Assembly: GCA_902596915.1 (NCBI GenBank)
Contig: CACJVQ010000005.1
Location: 1-64,000, forward strand
Direction: 5' to 3'
Source of the DNA: an uncultured Pelagibacteraceae bacterium
GTDB taxonomy: Bacteria > Pseudomonadota > Alphaproteobacteria > Pelagibacterales > Pelagibacteraceae
Length of the DNA stretch: 64,000 nt
Of this stretch, positions 42,778 to 52,402 are shown in pieces. The position numbers were made by a program, and so were the translations under genes. How positions within the stretch are numbered: position 1 is the first letter of the stretch; the number at the start of each line of letters is the position of its first letter. Under the pieces are notes generated by a model. It saw nothing but the letters and a program-made list of their open reading frames with translations, was not told the origin of the DNA and did no database searches.

Positions 42778-43403
42778 TGATAGAACTATTCACTGCCGAT
42801 ACTCCAAATGGCTGGAAAATTAGTATTATGCTCGAGGAGATAAACCTTGAGTATAAAATAACAAAAGTCAACCTAAGTGAAGGGGAACAACATAAACCAG
42901 AATTTAAAAAAATTAGTCCTTTTAATAAAATTCCAGTAATTACAGATCATGAAAATAATAAATCAGTCTTCGAGTCTGGAGCGATACTGATGTATTTGGG
43001 TGAAAAAAGTAAAATGTTTTATCCTGAGGAAAGTAGACTAGAGATTAATCAATGGTTAATGGCCCAAATGGGCTTGATTGGTCCTATGATAGGACAACAT
43101 CATCAGTTTCATTATTACCATCAAGGAAAAAGTGAATGGGGAGAAGAAAGATATTTCAAGATTACGAGAAAAATTTATGAAGATTTAGAAGCGAGACTTT
43201 CTGTGAGTGATTATCTAGCAGGCAAAGAATACTCTATTGCAGATATCGCAACATGGTCTTGGATTGCAAGGCATAAAAGACATGACATAGGATTAGAAAA
43301 CTTTAAAGGTTTATCAAGATGGTTTGTTAATATTGCTAAACGACCTGCGGTGATTAAAGGATTTAAAGTATTAAATAAAGATGCTGAAATAGACTACCCT
43401 TAA
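42777..43403 (+). CDS. glutathione S-transferase family protein
   Basis: GST N domain (FTADTPNGWKISIMLEE...FNKIPVITD...FESGAILMYLGEK) and C domain (EYSIADIATWSWI); GTG start. Confidence 0.92.
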   Translation: MIELFTADTPNGWKISIMLEEINLEYKITKVNLSEGEQHKPEFKKISPFNKIPVITDHENNKSVFESGAILMYLGEKSKMFYPEESRLEINQWLMAQMGLIGPMIGQHHQFHYYHQGKSEWGEERYFKITRKIYEDLEARLSVSDYLAGKEYSIADIATWSWIARHKRHDIGLENFKGLSRWFVNIAKRPAVIKGFKVLNKDAEIDYP

Positions 43404-43816
43404 ATATCAGCGTAAACTTTTTCTTCTTTTTCGTGCTTTTCCTGAGCTGCTATGCATAAAGTTGCAACTGGTCTTGCCATTAATCTTTTAAGACCGATAG
43501 GTTCAGCTGTTTCCTCACAGAAACCATAAGTTCCATCTTGAATTTTTTTTAAAGCTCCATCAATTTTGGAAATCAATTTAATTTGTCTATTGATTGCTCT
43601 CATCTCAACGTTTTTTTCTGTATAAGAGCTTGCTTGATCAACTATGTCTGCTGAGGCGCTATTGTCATCCATTGAAGCATTAAATATTGCTTCATTGTTT
43701 GTTCTTTTTAGATCTTTTTTCCATTCCGTAAGTTTTTGTTTAAAAAAAGCAAGATGCTTAGCACACATATACTTTTCTGTTTCTTTTGGGATATATTTTT
43801 TAGAGATTTTTACCAT
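43400..43816 (-). CDS. dksA: DksA/TraR-family regulator
   Basis: MVKISKKYIPKETEKYM...IDGALKKIQDGTYGFCEETAEPIGLKRLMARPVATLCIAAQEKHE. Confidence 0.88.
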   Translation of the reverse strand: MVKISKKYIPKETEKYMCAKHLAFFKQKLTEWKKDLKRTNNEAIFNASMDDNSASADIVDQASSYTEKNVEMRAINRQIKLISKIDGALKKIQDGTYGFCEETAEPIGLKRLMARPVATLCIAAQEKHEKEEKVYADI

Positions 43817-43895
43817 GCTCAAATTTATGAATTTCGAGAATATATTCATCATTTAATCAGTGTCAAGAATGCATTAATTGTATAAATTAATAAAA

Positions 43896-45191
43896 ATGGC
43901 CATTTATAAAAAAAATATTAATAATTTATTTTATATTTTTGTTACATCACACTTATTAATTTGGACATTGGTTCCAAGTTTTACAAATCATAATTTACCA
44001 CTTGATACTATTGAGGCCCTAGCATGGGGTAGTAACTTAGACTGGGGATTTAATAAGCACCCACCCATGAGCGCATTTTTACCAGAAATATTTTACCAAA
44101 TTTTTGGACCTCAAGATTGGGCTTATTATTTGTTAAGTCAAATTTGTATAGTTATATCATTTTTTGTAGTTTTTAAGTTAGCAGAAGATTTTTTTGATAA
44201 TAAAATTTATTGTTTGTTATCTGTTTTATTATTGGAAGGAATATACTTCTATAACTTCACTACACCTGAATTTAATGTAAATGTTTGCTTAATACCCTTT
44301 TGGTCTCTTTCTGTTTTTTACTTATGGAGAGGAATTAAGAATAATAAAATATTAGATTGGTTAGTACTCGGTCTATTTGCTGGACTTGGATTTCTATCTA
44401 AATATTTATTTGTCTATTTAGGTTTAGCAATAGATGTACTTTTAATTTACATGATTTATACCAAAAGACTAAATTTAAAGTGCCTAGTTTCTTTCGTTCC
44501 ATTTATTATTATTTTATTGCCACACATAATTTGGTTAACTGAAAATGATTATATAACCATTACTTATGGACTCCTAAGAACTGGATCAGAAGAAGCAAGT
44601 ATTTTAAACCACTTAAAACATCCTACGATATTTTTAGCTAAGCAAGTTGGTATATTATTGCCGTTTTTACTAATGATTTTTGTTTTAGTTAAAAAATTTA
44701 AAATAAATATTAATTTAAACGACGAAAAGCTTTTGTTTTTATTATCAATTAATTTAATTCCAATTTTTTTTATTTTTCTTACATCATTTACTATGGGTGT
44801 AAAAATTAGAACTATGTGGATGACGCCATTCTATATAAGCTTTGGCTTGTTATTTGTTTATATTTTAAAGTCTCAAATTAATTTTGAAAAAATTAGAGCG
44901 TTTTCTTCAATCTTTTTGATATTATTCTTATTATCTCCAATTTTGTATTCTTATGTTTCAATCTCACAAACTGATAAAAGAACTGATTTTGATGGTAAAA
45001 AGTTAGCTCAGCAGGCTAAAGTTTTTTACGAAACCAAAGGTAAGGATCTTGGAAAAATGGAATATATTAAAGGAAATGAATGGATTGCAGGAAATATATC
45101 TTACCATCTTCCAGAAAGACCAAAATGGATTTATAGTTCAACCGAAGTCCAATTGTGCAACAAAGATATGAAATGCTTAACATATAAATGA
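43896..45191 (+). CDS. ArnT/PMT-like (GT39-type) membrane glycosyltransferase
   Basis: Multi-TM; PLDTIEALAWGSNLDWGFNKHPPMSAFLPEIFYQIFG, typical PMT_2 N-terminal loop. Confidence 0.8.
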   Translation: MAIYKKNINNLFYIFVTSHLLIWTLVPSFTNHNLPLDTIEALAWGSNLDWGFNKHPPMSAFLPEIFYQIFGPQDWAYYLLSQICIVISFFVVFKLAEDFFDNKIYCLLSVLLLEGIYFYNFTTPEFNVNVCLIPFWSLSVFYLWRGIKNNKILDWLVLGLFAGLGFLSKYLFVYLGLAIDVLLIYMIYTKRLNLKCLVSFVPFIIILLPHIIWLTENDYITITYGLLRTGSEEASILNHLKHPTIFLAKQVGILLPFLLMIFVLVKKFKININLNDEKLLFLLSINLIPIFFIFLTSFTMGVKIRTMWMTPFYISFGLLFVYILKSQINFEKIRAFSSIFLILFLLSPILYSYVSISQTDKRTDFDGKKLAQQAKVFYETKGKDLGKMEYIKGNEWIAGNISYHLPERPKWIYSSTEVQLCNKDMKCLTYK

Positions 45192-45313
45192 AATTTCAAT
45201 TAAACCAAAAAAACAAGAGACTTTTATTTATTATTGGAATTGTTGTTTTAATTGAACTCTCAGGATATGGTTTTTTTGCTTCTCTATTTAGACTGATAGG
45301 CTCAGTGAGTTAA
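45188..45313 (+). CDS. small single-TM protein, 41 aa
   Basis: MKFQLNQKNKRLLFIIGIVVLIELSGYGFFASLFRLIGSVS; ATGA overlap with upstream CDS, TAATG overlap with downstream CDS; below ORF-track length cutoff. Confidence 0.65.
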   Translation: MKFQLNQKNKRLLFIIGIVVLIELSGYGFFASLFRLIGSVS

Positions 45314-46182
45314 TGAAAATAGTAATTCTAATTCCAGTTTTTAATGACTTTAAATCTGCATCAAAATTAATTGAAGAAATTGATATTAATATTTCTGAGC
45401 TTAAAGCAGAATTTTCAGTAATAGTAGTGAATGATGCTTCAACAGAGGAAAAAATTTTAGAAACTAAAAATTTAAATAATATTAAATCACTAAAATTAAT
45501 AAATATGAGAAATAATAAAGGACATGCACGTTGTATTGCAGCAGGGCTTAAACATATTTCAGAAAATGAAGATTTTGACTATGTAATTCCAATGGATGGT
45601 GATGGAGAGGACAGACCTGAGGAAATAAGAAACTTTGTAGAAAAGATTAAAGATAATCCTAATAATACCATTGTTGGAGAAAGAGTTAAAAGATCTGAAA
45701 GTTTAGTTTTCAAGGTCTGTTATTTTTTTCATAAAATTATTACTTTTACCTTTACTGGAAAATTTATAAAATTTGGAAATTATACTTGCCTCACAAAAAA
45801 AACTGTTAAAAAATTAATTGAAGATAAAGCAACTTGGAGTAGTTTTTCTGGTTCACTAGCAAAAAATGAGATTCATTTAATTAATTCTCCATCAATAAGA
45901 GGTCCAAGATACTTTGGACCATCAAAGATGAGCTTTTTAAATTTGATAAAGCACTCTTTGGCAATAATTGCTGTGTTTAAAACGGGGGTAATCTTTAGAT
46001 CGATAGCGTTTTATGCAATATATTTAATAATAATTGCAGAATATATAAGTGTAATTACAGCAATCCCTTTAGCTTTAATCATTATTTTTGGTCTAGTTAT
46101 CTTAAAAATCTCAGGAAGAGAAAATATGACTGAATTTAATAATTCCTTAAACAATATTGAATATATTGAGAACTTGAAATAA
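45313..46182 (+). CDS. GT2 family glycosyltransferase (dolichol-phosphate-mannosyltransferase-like)
   Basis: VILIPVFNDFKSASKLIEEI, VVNDAST, VIPMDGDGEDRPEEI, C-terminal TM helices. Confidence 0.88.
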   Translation: MKIVILIPVFNDFKSASKLIEEIDINISELKAEFSVIVVNDASTEEKILETKNLNNIKSLKLINMRNNKGHARCIAAGLKHISENEDFDYVIPMDGDGEDRPEEIRNFVEKIKDNPNNTIVGERVKRSESLVFKVCYFFHKIITFTFTGKFIKFGNYTCLTKKTVKKLIEDKATWSSFSGSLAKNEIHLINSPSIRGPRYFGPSKMSFLNLIKHSLAIIAVFKTGVIFRSIAFYAIYLIIIAEYISVITAIPLALIIIFGLVILKISGRENMTEFNNSLNNIEYIENLK

Positions 46183-46196
46183 ATTTATTTGATAAA

Positions 46197-47639
46197 ATGA
46201 AAAATTTTTTTAGAAAAGTAGCATTTGGTTTAGGTCCTGATGAACAAATACCATCTGATCCTCTAAATTGGGCGCAAAGCCAAATTACAGATCAAATACC
46301 TGAATTTGCCTTTAAAGGAAAGATATATTCAGAAAAAGAATTGAGAAAGCATTATAATAAGTGGGTTTACCAAGACAGAAAAGTTTTAAGAAAAAAATTT
46401 AAAAATGACAAGATGGGTTATAAAGCAGCAAAAAATAAAGCTAGAGTAGACACAGGTCAAAAATTTTGGAGAAACTTAGAAATTGCTATAAGACATAAAG
46501 AGGCAACATCAGGTGCCCATCCAGTACTTGCAAAACTTTGGTATTTTTGGGGAAATCATTTTACAATAAGTGAAAAAGACTTTTTGGCTCATTACTCAAC
46601 TGGAGCATATCAAAGAGAAACAATTAGAGTTAATATGAACCAAACTTTTGAGAAGTTGGCATATGAGTCAACTGTTGCTTGGGCCATGATCCATCATTTA
46701 GATAATGCTCAAAATGTTGGTCCTAAATCAGAAGATGCAAGAGCAGAATGGAGAAAAAGAAAAAAAAGACCGGCCACAATTAATGAAAATCATGCAAGAG
46801 AATTGTTAGAACTTCATACTGTGTCCCCAAATTCTGGATACACGCAAGAAAATATAACTGAGCTAGCTTACATCATGACTGGTTGGGCTCCAGACGATAA
46901 ATATCATAAGACTAAGCTTGAAACTGCAGATGTTAAATTCCAGAGAAAGTACCATCAACCAGGAAAAAAAATATTTTGGGGTCAAAATTTCCCAAAAGGT
47001 AAAAAAGGTTTGCCAGCTGCAATTAAATTTTTATCAGAGCATCCGTCTTGTAGAGAATTTATAGCCTACAAACTATGCAGATACTTAATAACAGATTATC
47101 CTACAAAAGAAATGACTGATCCAATTGTTAATGCATGGGAAAAAAGTGGAGGTTATTTACCAGAGGTACACAAAGCTGCTATTGAAGTAGCGTTTAGATT
47201 CAACGATGAATATTCAAAATTTCAAAATCCTGAAAATTGGTGGTTACAAATGAGTAGAATGACAGATGCAAAGTGGCCTCCAAAAGAGGAAAAATTTGAT
47301 AGTTTTTTATTAGGGTATGGTCTTGATCCTTATCAAGCTAAACCACATAAATTTATGAAAGATATGGGTCATCATCCTTATCTTTCTCAGCAGCCTAATG
47401 GATATTCAGATATAGCTGAAGATTGGATGTCTCCAGAACTTATAATAAGAAGACTTTTATATGCTAGACAAGGTTATATTAATTTAAAACCTGATAACAA
47501 AAACGATGAATTTTTTAAAAGTGTAGTAGAAAAAAACTTCGATAATTCTGATAAAATAATGAGCATTTTAAATCAAAATGAAAAAACAATTGATAAGCAT
47601 ATATTGTTATTTAACTTACCGGAGGTTTTAAGAGCATGA
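46197..47639 (+). CDS. DUF1800 family protein
   Basis: ATINENHARELLELHTVSPNSGYTQENITELAYIMTGWAPD, conserved DUF1800 signature. Confidence 0.88.
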   Translation: MKNFFRKVAFGLGPDEQIPSDPLNWAQSQITDQIPEFAFKGKIYSEKELRKHYNKWVYQDRKVLRKKFKNDKMGYKAAKNKARVDTGQKFWRNLEIAIRHKEATSGAHPVLAKLWYFWGNHFTISEKDFLAHYSTGAYQRETIRVNMNQTFEKLAYESTVAWAMIHHLDNAQNVGPKSEDARAEWRKRKKRPATINENHARELLELHTVSPNSGYTQENITELAYIMTGWAPDDKYHKTKLETADVKFQRKYHQPGKKIFWGQNFPKGKKGLPAAIKFLSEHPSCREFIAYKLCRYLITDYPTKEMTDPIVNAWEKSGGYLPEVHKAAIEVAFRFNDEYSKFQNPENWWLQMSRMTDAKWPPKEEKFDSFLLGYGLDPYQAKPHKFMKDMGHHPYLSQQPNGYSDIAEDWMSPELIIRRLLYARQGYINLKPDNKNDEFFKSVVEKNFDNSDKIMSILNQNEKTIDKHILLFNLPEVLRA

Positions 47640-48784
47640 GAATTTCAAGACGAGGTTTTTTAAAAGGATCTTTGGCAACATTGTTTTTAGCAGGAACAGG
47701 TCTTCCAGTTTATTCATCTACAAAAGCTAAAAAAAATCTGGTTGTAATTATGTTAAGAGGCGGAATGGACGCTCTTTGTGCAGTTCCAGTAATAGGAGAT
47801 AAAAATTTCGAAAAAAGAAGAAAACAACTAATTCTAGACGATACAATTAAATTAAACTCTGATTTTTCATTACATCCTGTATTAGACAACTTCCACGAAT
47901 TGTGGAATGAGAGTAAAGGGGCAATAGTTCATGCAACAAATATTCCTTATACAGAAAGATCACACTTTGATGGACAAAACTTAATGGAATCTGGTGGAAA
48001 AATTCCCTACAAAGTAAAAACTGGTTGGTTAGGTAGAGGAATGAAAGTTGCAGGTTTAAAACAAGAGGGACTAGCTTTAGCCTTACCAATGCCTCTTATT
48101 TTAAGAGGTGTTCCTCAAAACAATAATTACTTTCCAACAAAAGGAAAGTTACCAACTGACAAAGTTCTATCATTACTAAAGGATGTTTATAAAGAAAGAT
48201 CTGAAGATGAACTTATTGGAATGTTAGAAATAATCAAATCCAGACCTAAAGAAAGATCTTATGCTGCAGATGATTTGTACTCTCTAGCTAATGAAGCAGG
48301 AACTTTATTGAAAAAACCAGATGGTCCAAGAGTTGCAGTTTTTGAAGTTGGAGGTTTTGATACTCATGCTGCACAAGGAGGTGTACATGGAACTCATTCA
48401 GACTGTCTAAAAGAAATGGATTTAGTATTTGGCACCTTAAAGAAAAGATTGAAAGAAGAATTTGATAATACGCTGATTGTTACGCTTACCGAATTTGGCA
48501 GAACAATAAAACAAAATAGTGGATTAGGAACTGAACATGGTTATGGATCTGCTATATTTATGGGCGGAGGTCTTCTTAAAAAAAACCAAGTTTATACTGA
48601 TTGGCCAGGCTTAAAAAGCAAAGAGTTGTTCCAAGGAAGAGACTTAAATTCAACAATTGATGCAAGATCCGTATATGCGTCAGCTATGTCTACTGTCTTT
48701 GATATTGATTTTAATACAATTAAAGACAAAGTTTTCTGGGGTGAAAATTTACAAAACTTATCTGATAAGCTTTTTAAATCTTAA
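47636..48784 (+). CDS. DUF1501 family protein, Tat-exported
   Basis: [19 protein letters not shown] Tat signal; [32 protein letters not shown]. Confidence 0.88.
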   Translation: MRISRRGFLKGSLATLFLAGTGLPVYSSTKAKKNLVVIMLRGGMDALCAVPVIGDKNFEKRRKQLILDDTIKLNSDFSLHPVLDNFHELWNESKGAIVHATNIPYTERSHFDGQNLMESGGKIPYKVKTGWLGRGMKVAGLKQEGLALALPMPLILRGVPQNNNYFPTKGKLPTDKVLSLLKDVYKERSEDELIGMLEIIKSRPKERSYAADDLYSLANEAGTLLKKPDGPRVAVFEVGGFDTHAAQGGVHGTHSDCLKEMDLVFGTLKKRLKEEFDNTLIVTLTEFGRTIKQNSGLGTEHGYGSAIFMGGGLLKKNQVYTDWPGLKSKELFQGRDLNSTIDARSVYASAMSTVFDIDFNTIKDKVFWGENLQNLSDKLFKS

Positions 48785-50061
48785 TTTGTACTAATTGTTG
48801 GTAGCAAGTAGAAATCAGCAGTATCTATTTTAGATGAATGCTCTCTTCTCATGTTCCATCTCTTTTGAACACCTGCACTAGCAAGACTTAACGTAGATCT
48901 TCCATATCGATAGTTAGTATTATCAATAGACTTCATTAAACCCTTTATTTTCTCATCTTTTTCAGAAGAAAATAGGTTCTTACTACCATCTTCATTAGAT
49001 AAACCAGTCAGCATTACGCCTGCTTTTTGATAACGGTAGCCATTTTTAAAGATAGAGTCTAAAGCAACCAAAGCAGTTTTAACTATTTCAATGCTGTTGT
49101 TTGTAGAAATTGCAAAATCTATCGTTTTTGAGTTTGAATAATATCCAAATCTACTTTGAAAAGGACTTGTTCTAACAAAAACAGTAATTGATTTTGCAAT
49201 CAAAGACTCAGATCTTATTTTTTCTGATGCATTCAAGCAATAATTTGCAACTGCTTCTTTTAATTCTTGGTATTTCTCAATTCTTTGACCAAACGAACGA
49301 GATACTACACAACTTTTTCTTTTTGATTGAGTTGTTTCAATATCAATACAAGGAATCCCTCTTAATTCCATTGCGGTTCTTGAACCCAAAACATTTGAAT
49401 TTTTCTTTACCCATGTGTTTGATTTATTTTTTAGTTGCTTGGCGTTATAAATTCCATTTTTATGATAAAACTTTGTCAATTGTCTTCCTACACCCCACAC
49501 ATCATTAATTTCAACTTTTTCTAATATGGGATCAATATTTTCAATTCCTATCAAACTTGTTACGCCTGATTTTTTTTTCTTTGCAATATGATTTGCAACT
49601 TTGCTTAAAGTTTTTGTTTTAGCAATACCAATACTAGTTGGAATACCTGTCCACTTTAAAACTGTTTCCCTAATTTCTTTTCCAACTTTTTCAACTTCAT
49701 TATCTGGAAAATTCGATAAATCTAAAAATGCTTCATCGATAGAATAAACTTCAATAGCAGAATTAAATCTTTTTAGCGTTCGCATCACTCTTCTAGATAA
49801 ATCTCCGTACAAAGAATAATTAGATGAAAAAACTTCAACTTTATTTTTCATAATAATATCTTTTGCCTTAAAGTAAGGTTCTCCCATTTTAATACCTAAA
49901 GCTTTTGCTTCTGTTGATCTTGAAATTATACAACCATCATTGTTAGATAAAACTACAACAGGTTTTTTTCTTATTTTAGGATTGAATAATCTTTCACAAG
50001 AAACATAAAAAGAATTACAATCAATAAGTGCTATTTTTTTAGTATACTGAATGGATGACAT
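48781..50061 (-). CDS. umuC: Y-family DNA polymerase V catalytic subunit
   Basis: [51 protein letters not shown]. Confidence 0.96.
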   Translation of the reverse strand: MSSIQYTKKIALIDCNSFYVSCERLFNPKIRKKPVVVLSNNDGCIISRSTEAKALGIKMGEPYFKAKDIIMKNKVEVFSSNYSLYGDLSRRVMRTLKRFNSAIEVYSIDEAFLDLSNFPDNEVEKVGKEIRETVLKWTGIPTSIGIAKTKTLSKVANHIAKKKKSGVTSLIGIENIDPILEKVEINDVWGVGRQLTKFYHKNGIYNAKQLKNKSNTWVKKNSNVLGSRTAMELRGIPCIDIETTQSKRKSCVVSRSFGQRIEKYQELKEAVANYCLNASEKIRSESLIAKSITVFVRTSPFQSRFGYYSNSKTIDFAISTNNSIEIVKTALVALDSIFKNGYRYQKAGVMLTGLSNEDGSKNLFSSEKDEKIKGLMKSIDNTNYRYGRSTLSLASAGVQKRWNMRREHSSKIDTADFYLLPTISTN

Positions 50062-50434
50062 AAGTTACAACTCCCCAAATAAATATATCTTCATCTTCGT
50101 TAATTAAAATTCGATCTGCAAATTCTTTAGAACCTGATGTTAAAAATTTTTTATCTCTTTCTTGAACTAAACTTTTAACAACTAGTTCATCATGAACATT
50201 TGCAATAACTGTTGAGAAGTTTTTTGGTGTTAAACTTTTATCAACAACTAATAGATCGCCATCGTTAATCCCAACATCCACCATTGATTTTCCTTGAACT
50301 CTTATGATGAAGGTTGCTGGAACATTTTTGATTAAATGAACATTTAAATCGATATCTTCCTCAATATAGTCTGTAGCAGGGGACGGAAAACCCGCGCCAG
50401 CTTTATGTAAATAGTAAGGTATAGTTAGCTTCAT
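50039..50434 (-). CDS. umuD: UmuD translesion polymerase subunit / S24 autoprotease
   Basis: [12 protein letters not shown] cleavage region, [18 protein letters not shown] (Ser), VVKSL (Lys). Confidence 0.95.
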   Translation of the reverse strand: MKLTIPYYLHKAGAGFPSPATDYIEEDIDLNVHLIKNVPATFIIRVQGKSMVDVGINDGDLLVVDKSLTPKNFSTVIANVHDELVVKSLVQERDKKFLTSGSKEFADRILINEDEDIFIWGVVTYVIHSVY

Positions 50435-50438
50435 AAAT

Positions 50439-50453
50439 GTTCTTATTTTGTTC
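50439..50453 (-). promoter_or_regulatory. candidate LexA (SOS) box for umuDC
   Basis: GTTC-TTATTTT-GTTC on plus, GAAC-AAAATAA-GAAC in gene sense; 5 nt upstream of umuD ATG. Confidence 0.8.
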
Positions 50454-50600
50454 TAATTAATATCCAAGTTATTCAATAGTGTCAATCAGGTTGTATTTTG
50501 AGTCTGTAACTGAATCAAAAGTGAATCAAAACGTGAACATTAAAACTATATTTAGTATACTTGTGGATAACTTTAACCACAAATAGTTTAAAAATAATAA

Positions 50601-51083
50601 ATGGAAAAAAACGAAACCTTAACAGGAAGATGCATTTGTGGTCAGGTTAGATATAGGATTACAGAAAAGCCTCTATTCACCCAAGCTTGTCATTGTAAAG
50701 ATTGTAAAATTATAACTGGGTCTTCGTATGTTATTAATACAAGCGTCTTAGATAACACTTTAATTATAGAAGGAGAAGTTGCATCAACAGAACTTAAAGC
50801 AGGAAGCGGCGCCACTTCTAATGCATATTTTTGTACCAAATGTGGAACTTATATTTATACTGACTATGCCTCGGCTGCTGGTAGATTAACAGTTAGAACT
50901 AAAACTTTAGATAATTCAGAAAGTTATCCACCACAAGCACATATTTTTACAAAAGATAAAGATCCATGGTTAAAACTGACAGATGATGTAATTTGTTTTG
51001 AAAAGATGTATGATCCAAAGAAAACATGGCCAGAGGAAAGTTTAAAAAGATACGGAGAATATTTAAAAGTCATTAACAAATAA
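50601..51083 (+). CDS. GFA (CENP-V/GFA domain) family protein
   Basis: GRCICGQVRYRI, ACHCKDCKIITGSSY, YFCTKCGTYIYT. Confidence 0.9.
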   Translation: MEKNETLTGRCICGQVRYRITEKPLFTQACHCKDCKIITGSSYVINTSVLDNTLIIEGEVASTELKAGSGATSNAYFCTKCGTYIYTDYASAAGRLTVRTKTLDNSESYPPQAHIFTKDKDPWLKLTDDVICFEKMYDPKKTWPEESLKRYGEYLKVINK

Positions 51084-51103
51084 TTTTATTAGGAGATTAA
51101 AAT

Positions 51104-51472
51104 ATGAAAAAATTAACTTGTCACTGTGGGGCAATTGAAGCCGAAGTTAAAATTCCCATAGGTGGTGTCGAAAAAATTATGCGTTGCAATTGTTCGATCT
51201 GCAAAAAAAAAGGTTACATTATAGGAGTCCTTGGTCCTGATGATTTTAAACTTACAAAAGGAGAAGATAAGTTATCGCTTTATCAGTTTTACACTAATAC
51301 AGCTAAGCATTATTTTTGTTCTATCTGTGGAATCCACACTCATAACAGACCTAGAAGCAATCCAAAAATATATGGCGTAAATATTGCTTGTATAGAAGGT
51401 GTAGAGCCATTCGAAATTGAAGATGTGCCAGTGAACGATGGCAAAAACCATCCATTAGATCAAAAACAATAA
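51104..51472 (+). CDS. GFA family protein
   Basis: LTCHCGAIEAEV, RCNCSICKKKGY, YFCSICGIHTHN. Confidence 0.9.
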   Translation: MKKLTCHCGAIEAEVKIPIGGVEKIMRCNCSICKKKGYIIGVLGPDDFKLTKGEDKLSLYQFYTNTAKHYFCSICGIHTHNRPRSNPKIYGVNIACIEGVEPFEIEDVPVNDGKNHPLDQKQ

Positions 51473-51478
51473 ATTTTT

Positions 51479-52402
51479 ATGCAATCAATTGCTGAGTGTT
51501 ATAGAAAAGTTAGTAAAGATTGTTTTAAATTTATAAGATCTCAAGAAACATCTAAAGAAAAATTTAAAAATAAAGAAAAGATGATAAAATCTTTTCTAAT
51601 TCCAATTAGTTTCTGGATTTCAAATAGAGCAAAAAAGTCTAAACCTTATTTAATAGGCTTAGGGGGAGGTCAAGGAACTGGTAAAACAACGATTAGTTCT
51701 ATTCTAAAAATTGTTCTAACAAAATATTTTAAGCTAAACGTTTTTAAAATCTCAATTGATGATTTATACAAAACCCGAAAAGATAGAATAAAATTGTCTA
51801 AAAAAATTCATCCCTTATTAATGACTAGAGGCGTTCCAGGTACCCATGACATAAATTTTATTTTTGATCTTCTAAAAAAAACAAAGGAAAAGCAATTCAA
51901 TCAACAGAGACTTCCTAAGTTTAATAAGGCAATAGATGATAGATTAAAAAGAAAGTCTTGGTATCTACTTAAAAAGGTACCAGATGTTATAATCTTTGAA
52001 GGGTGGTGTGTAGGAGCTAGAGCAGAAAAAAATACAACTTTAAAAAAATCGATTAATTCTCTTGAAAGATCAAAAGATAAAAATTTAAGATGGAGAAAAT
52101 ATGTAAATTATCAATTACAAACAAAATATAAAAAATTATTTTCTAAATTAGACTGTTTGTTATTTTTAAAAGCTGGTAGCTTCAAACTATTACAAAGTTG
52201 GAGACTTAAGCAGGAGGCGTTATTAAAATTAAACTCAAAATATAAAGCAAATAGCAAGGTTATGAGCAAAAATGAGGTGTTAACATTTATGCAGACTTAC
52301 CAAAGGGTCACACAAAATATGTTCAAATTTGCTCCAAAATATTCTTCAATTGTATTAAATTTAAATAGAAATCATCAAATTAAATCAATAAAATATAATT
52401 AA
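51479..52402 (+). CDS. P-loop kinase, glycerate 3-kinase-like
   Basis: IGLGGGQGTGKTTISSIL, ISIDDLYKTRKDR, RGVPGTHDINF, IIFEGWCVGARAE. Confidence 0.82.
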   Translation: MQSIAECYRKVSKDCFKFIRSQETSKEKFKNKEKMIKSFLIPISFWISNRAKKSKPYLIGLGGGQGTGKTTISSILKIVLTKYFKLNVFKISIDDLYKTRKDRIKLSKKIHPLLMTRGVPGTHDINFIFDLLKKTKEKQFNQQRLPKFNKAIDDRLKRKSWYLLKKVPDVIIFEGWCVGARAEKNTTLKKSINSLERSKDKNLRWRKYVNYQLQTKYKKLFSKLDCLLFLKAGSFKLLQSWRLKQEALLKLNSKYKANSKVMSKNEVLTFMQTYQRVTQNMFKFAPKYSSIVLNLNRNHQIKSIKYN

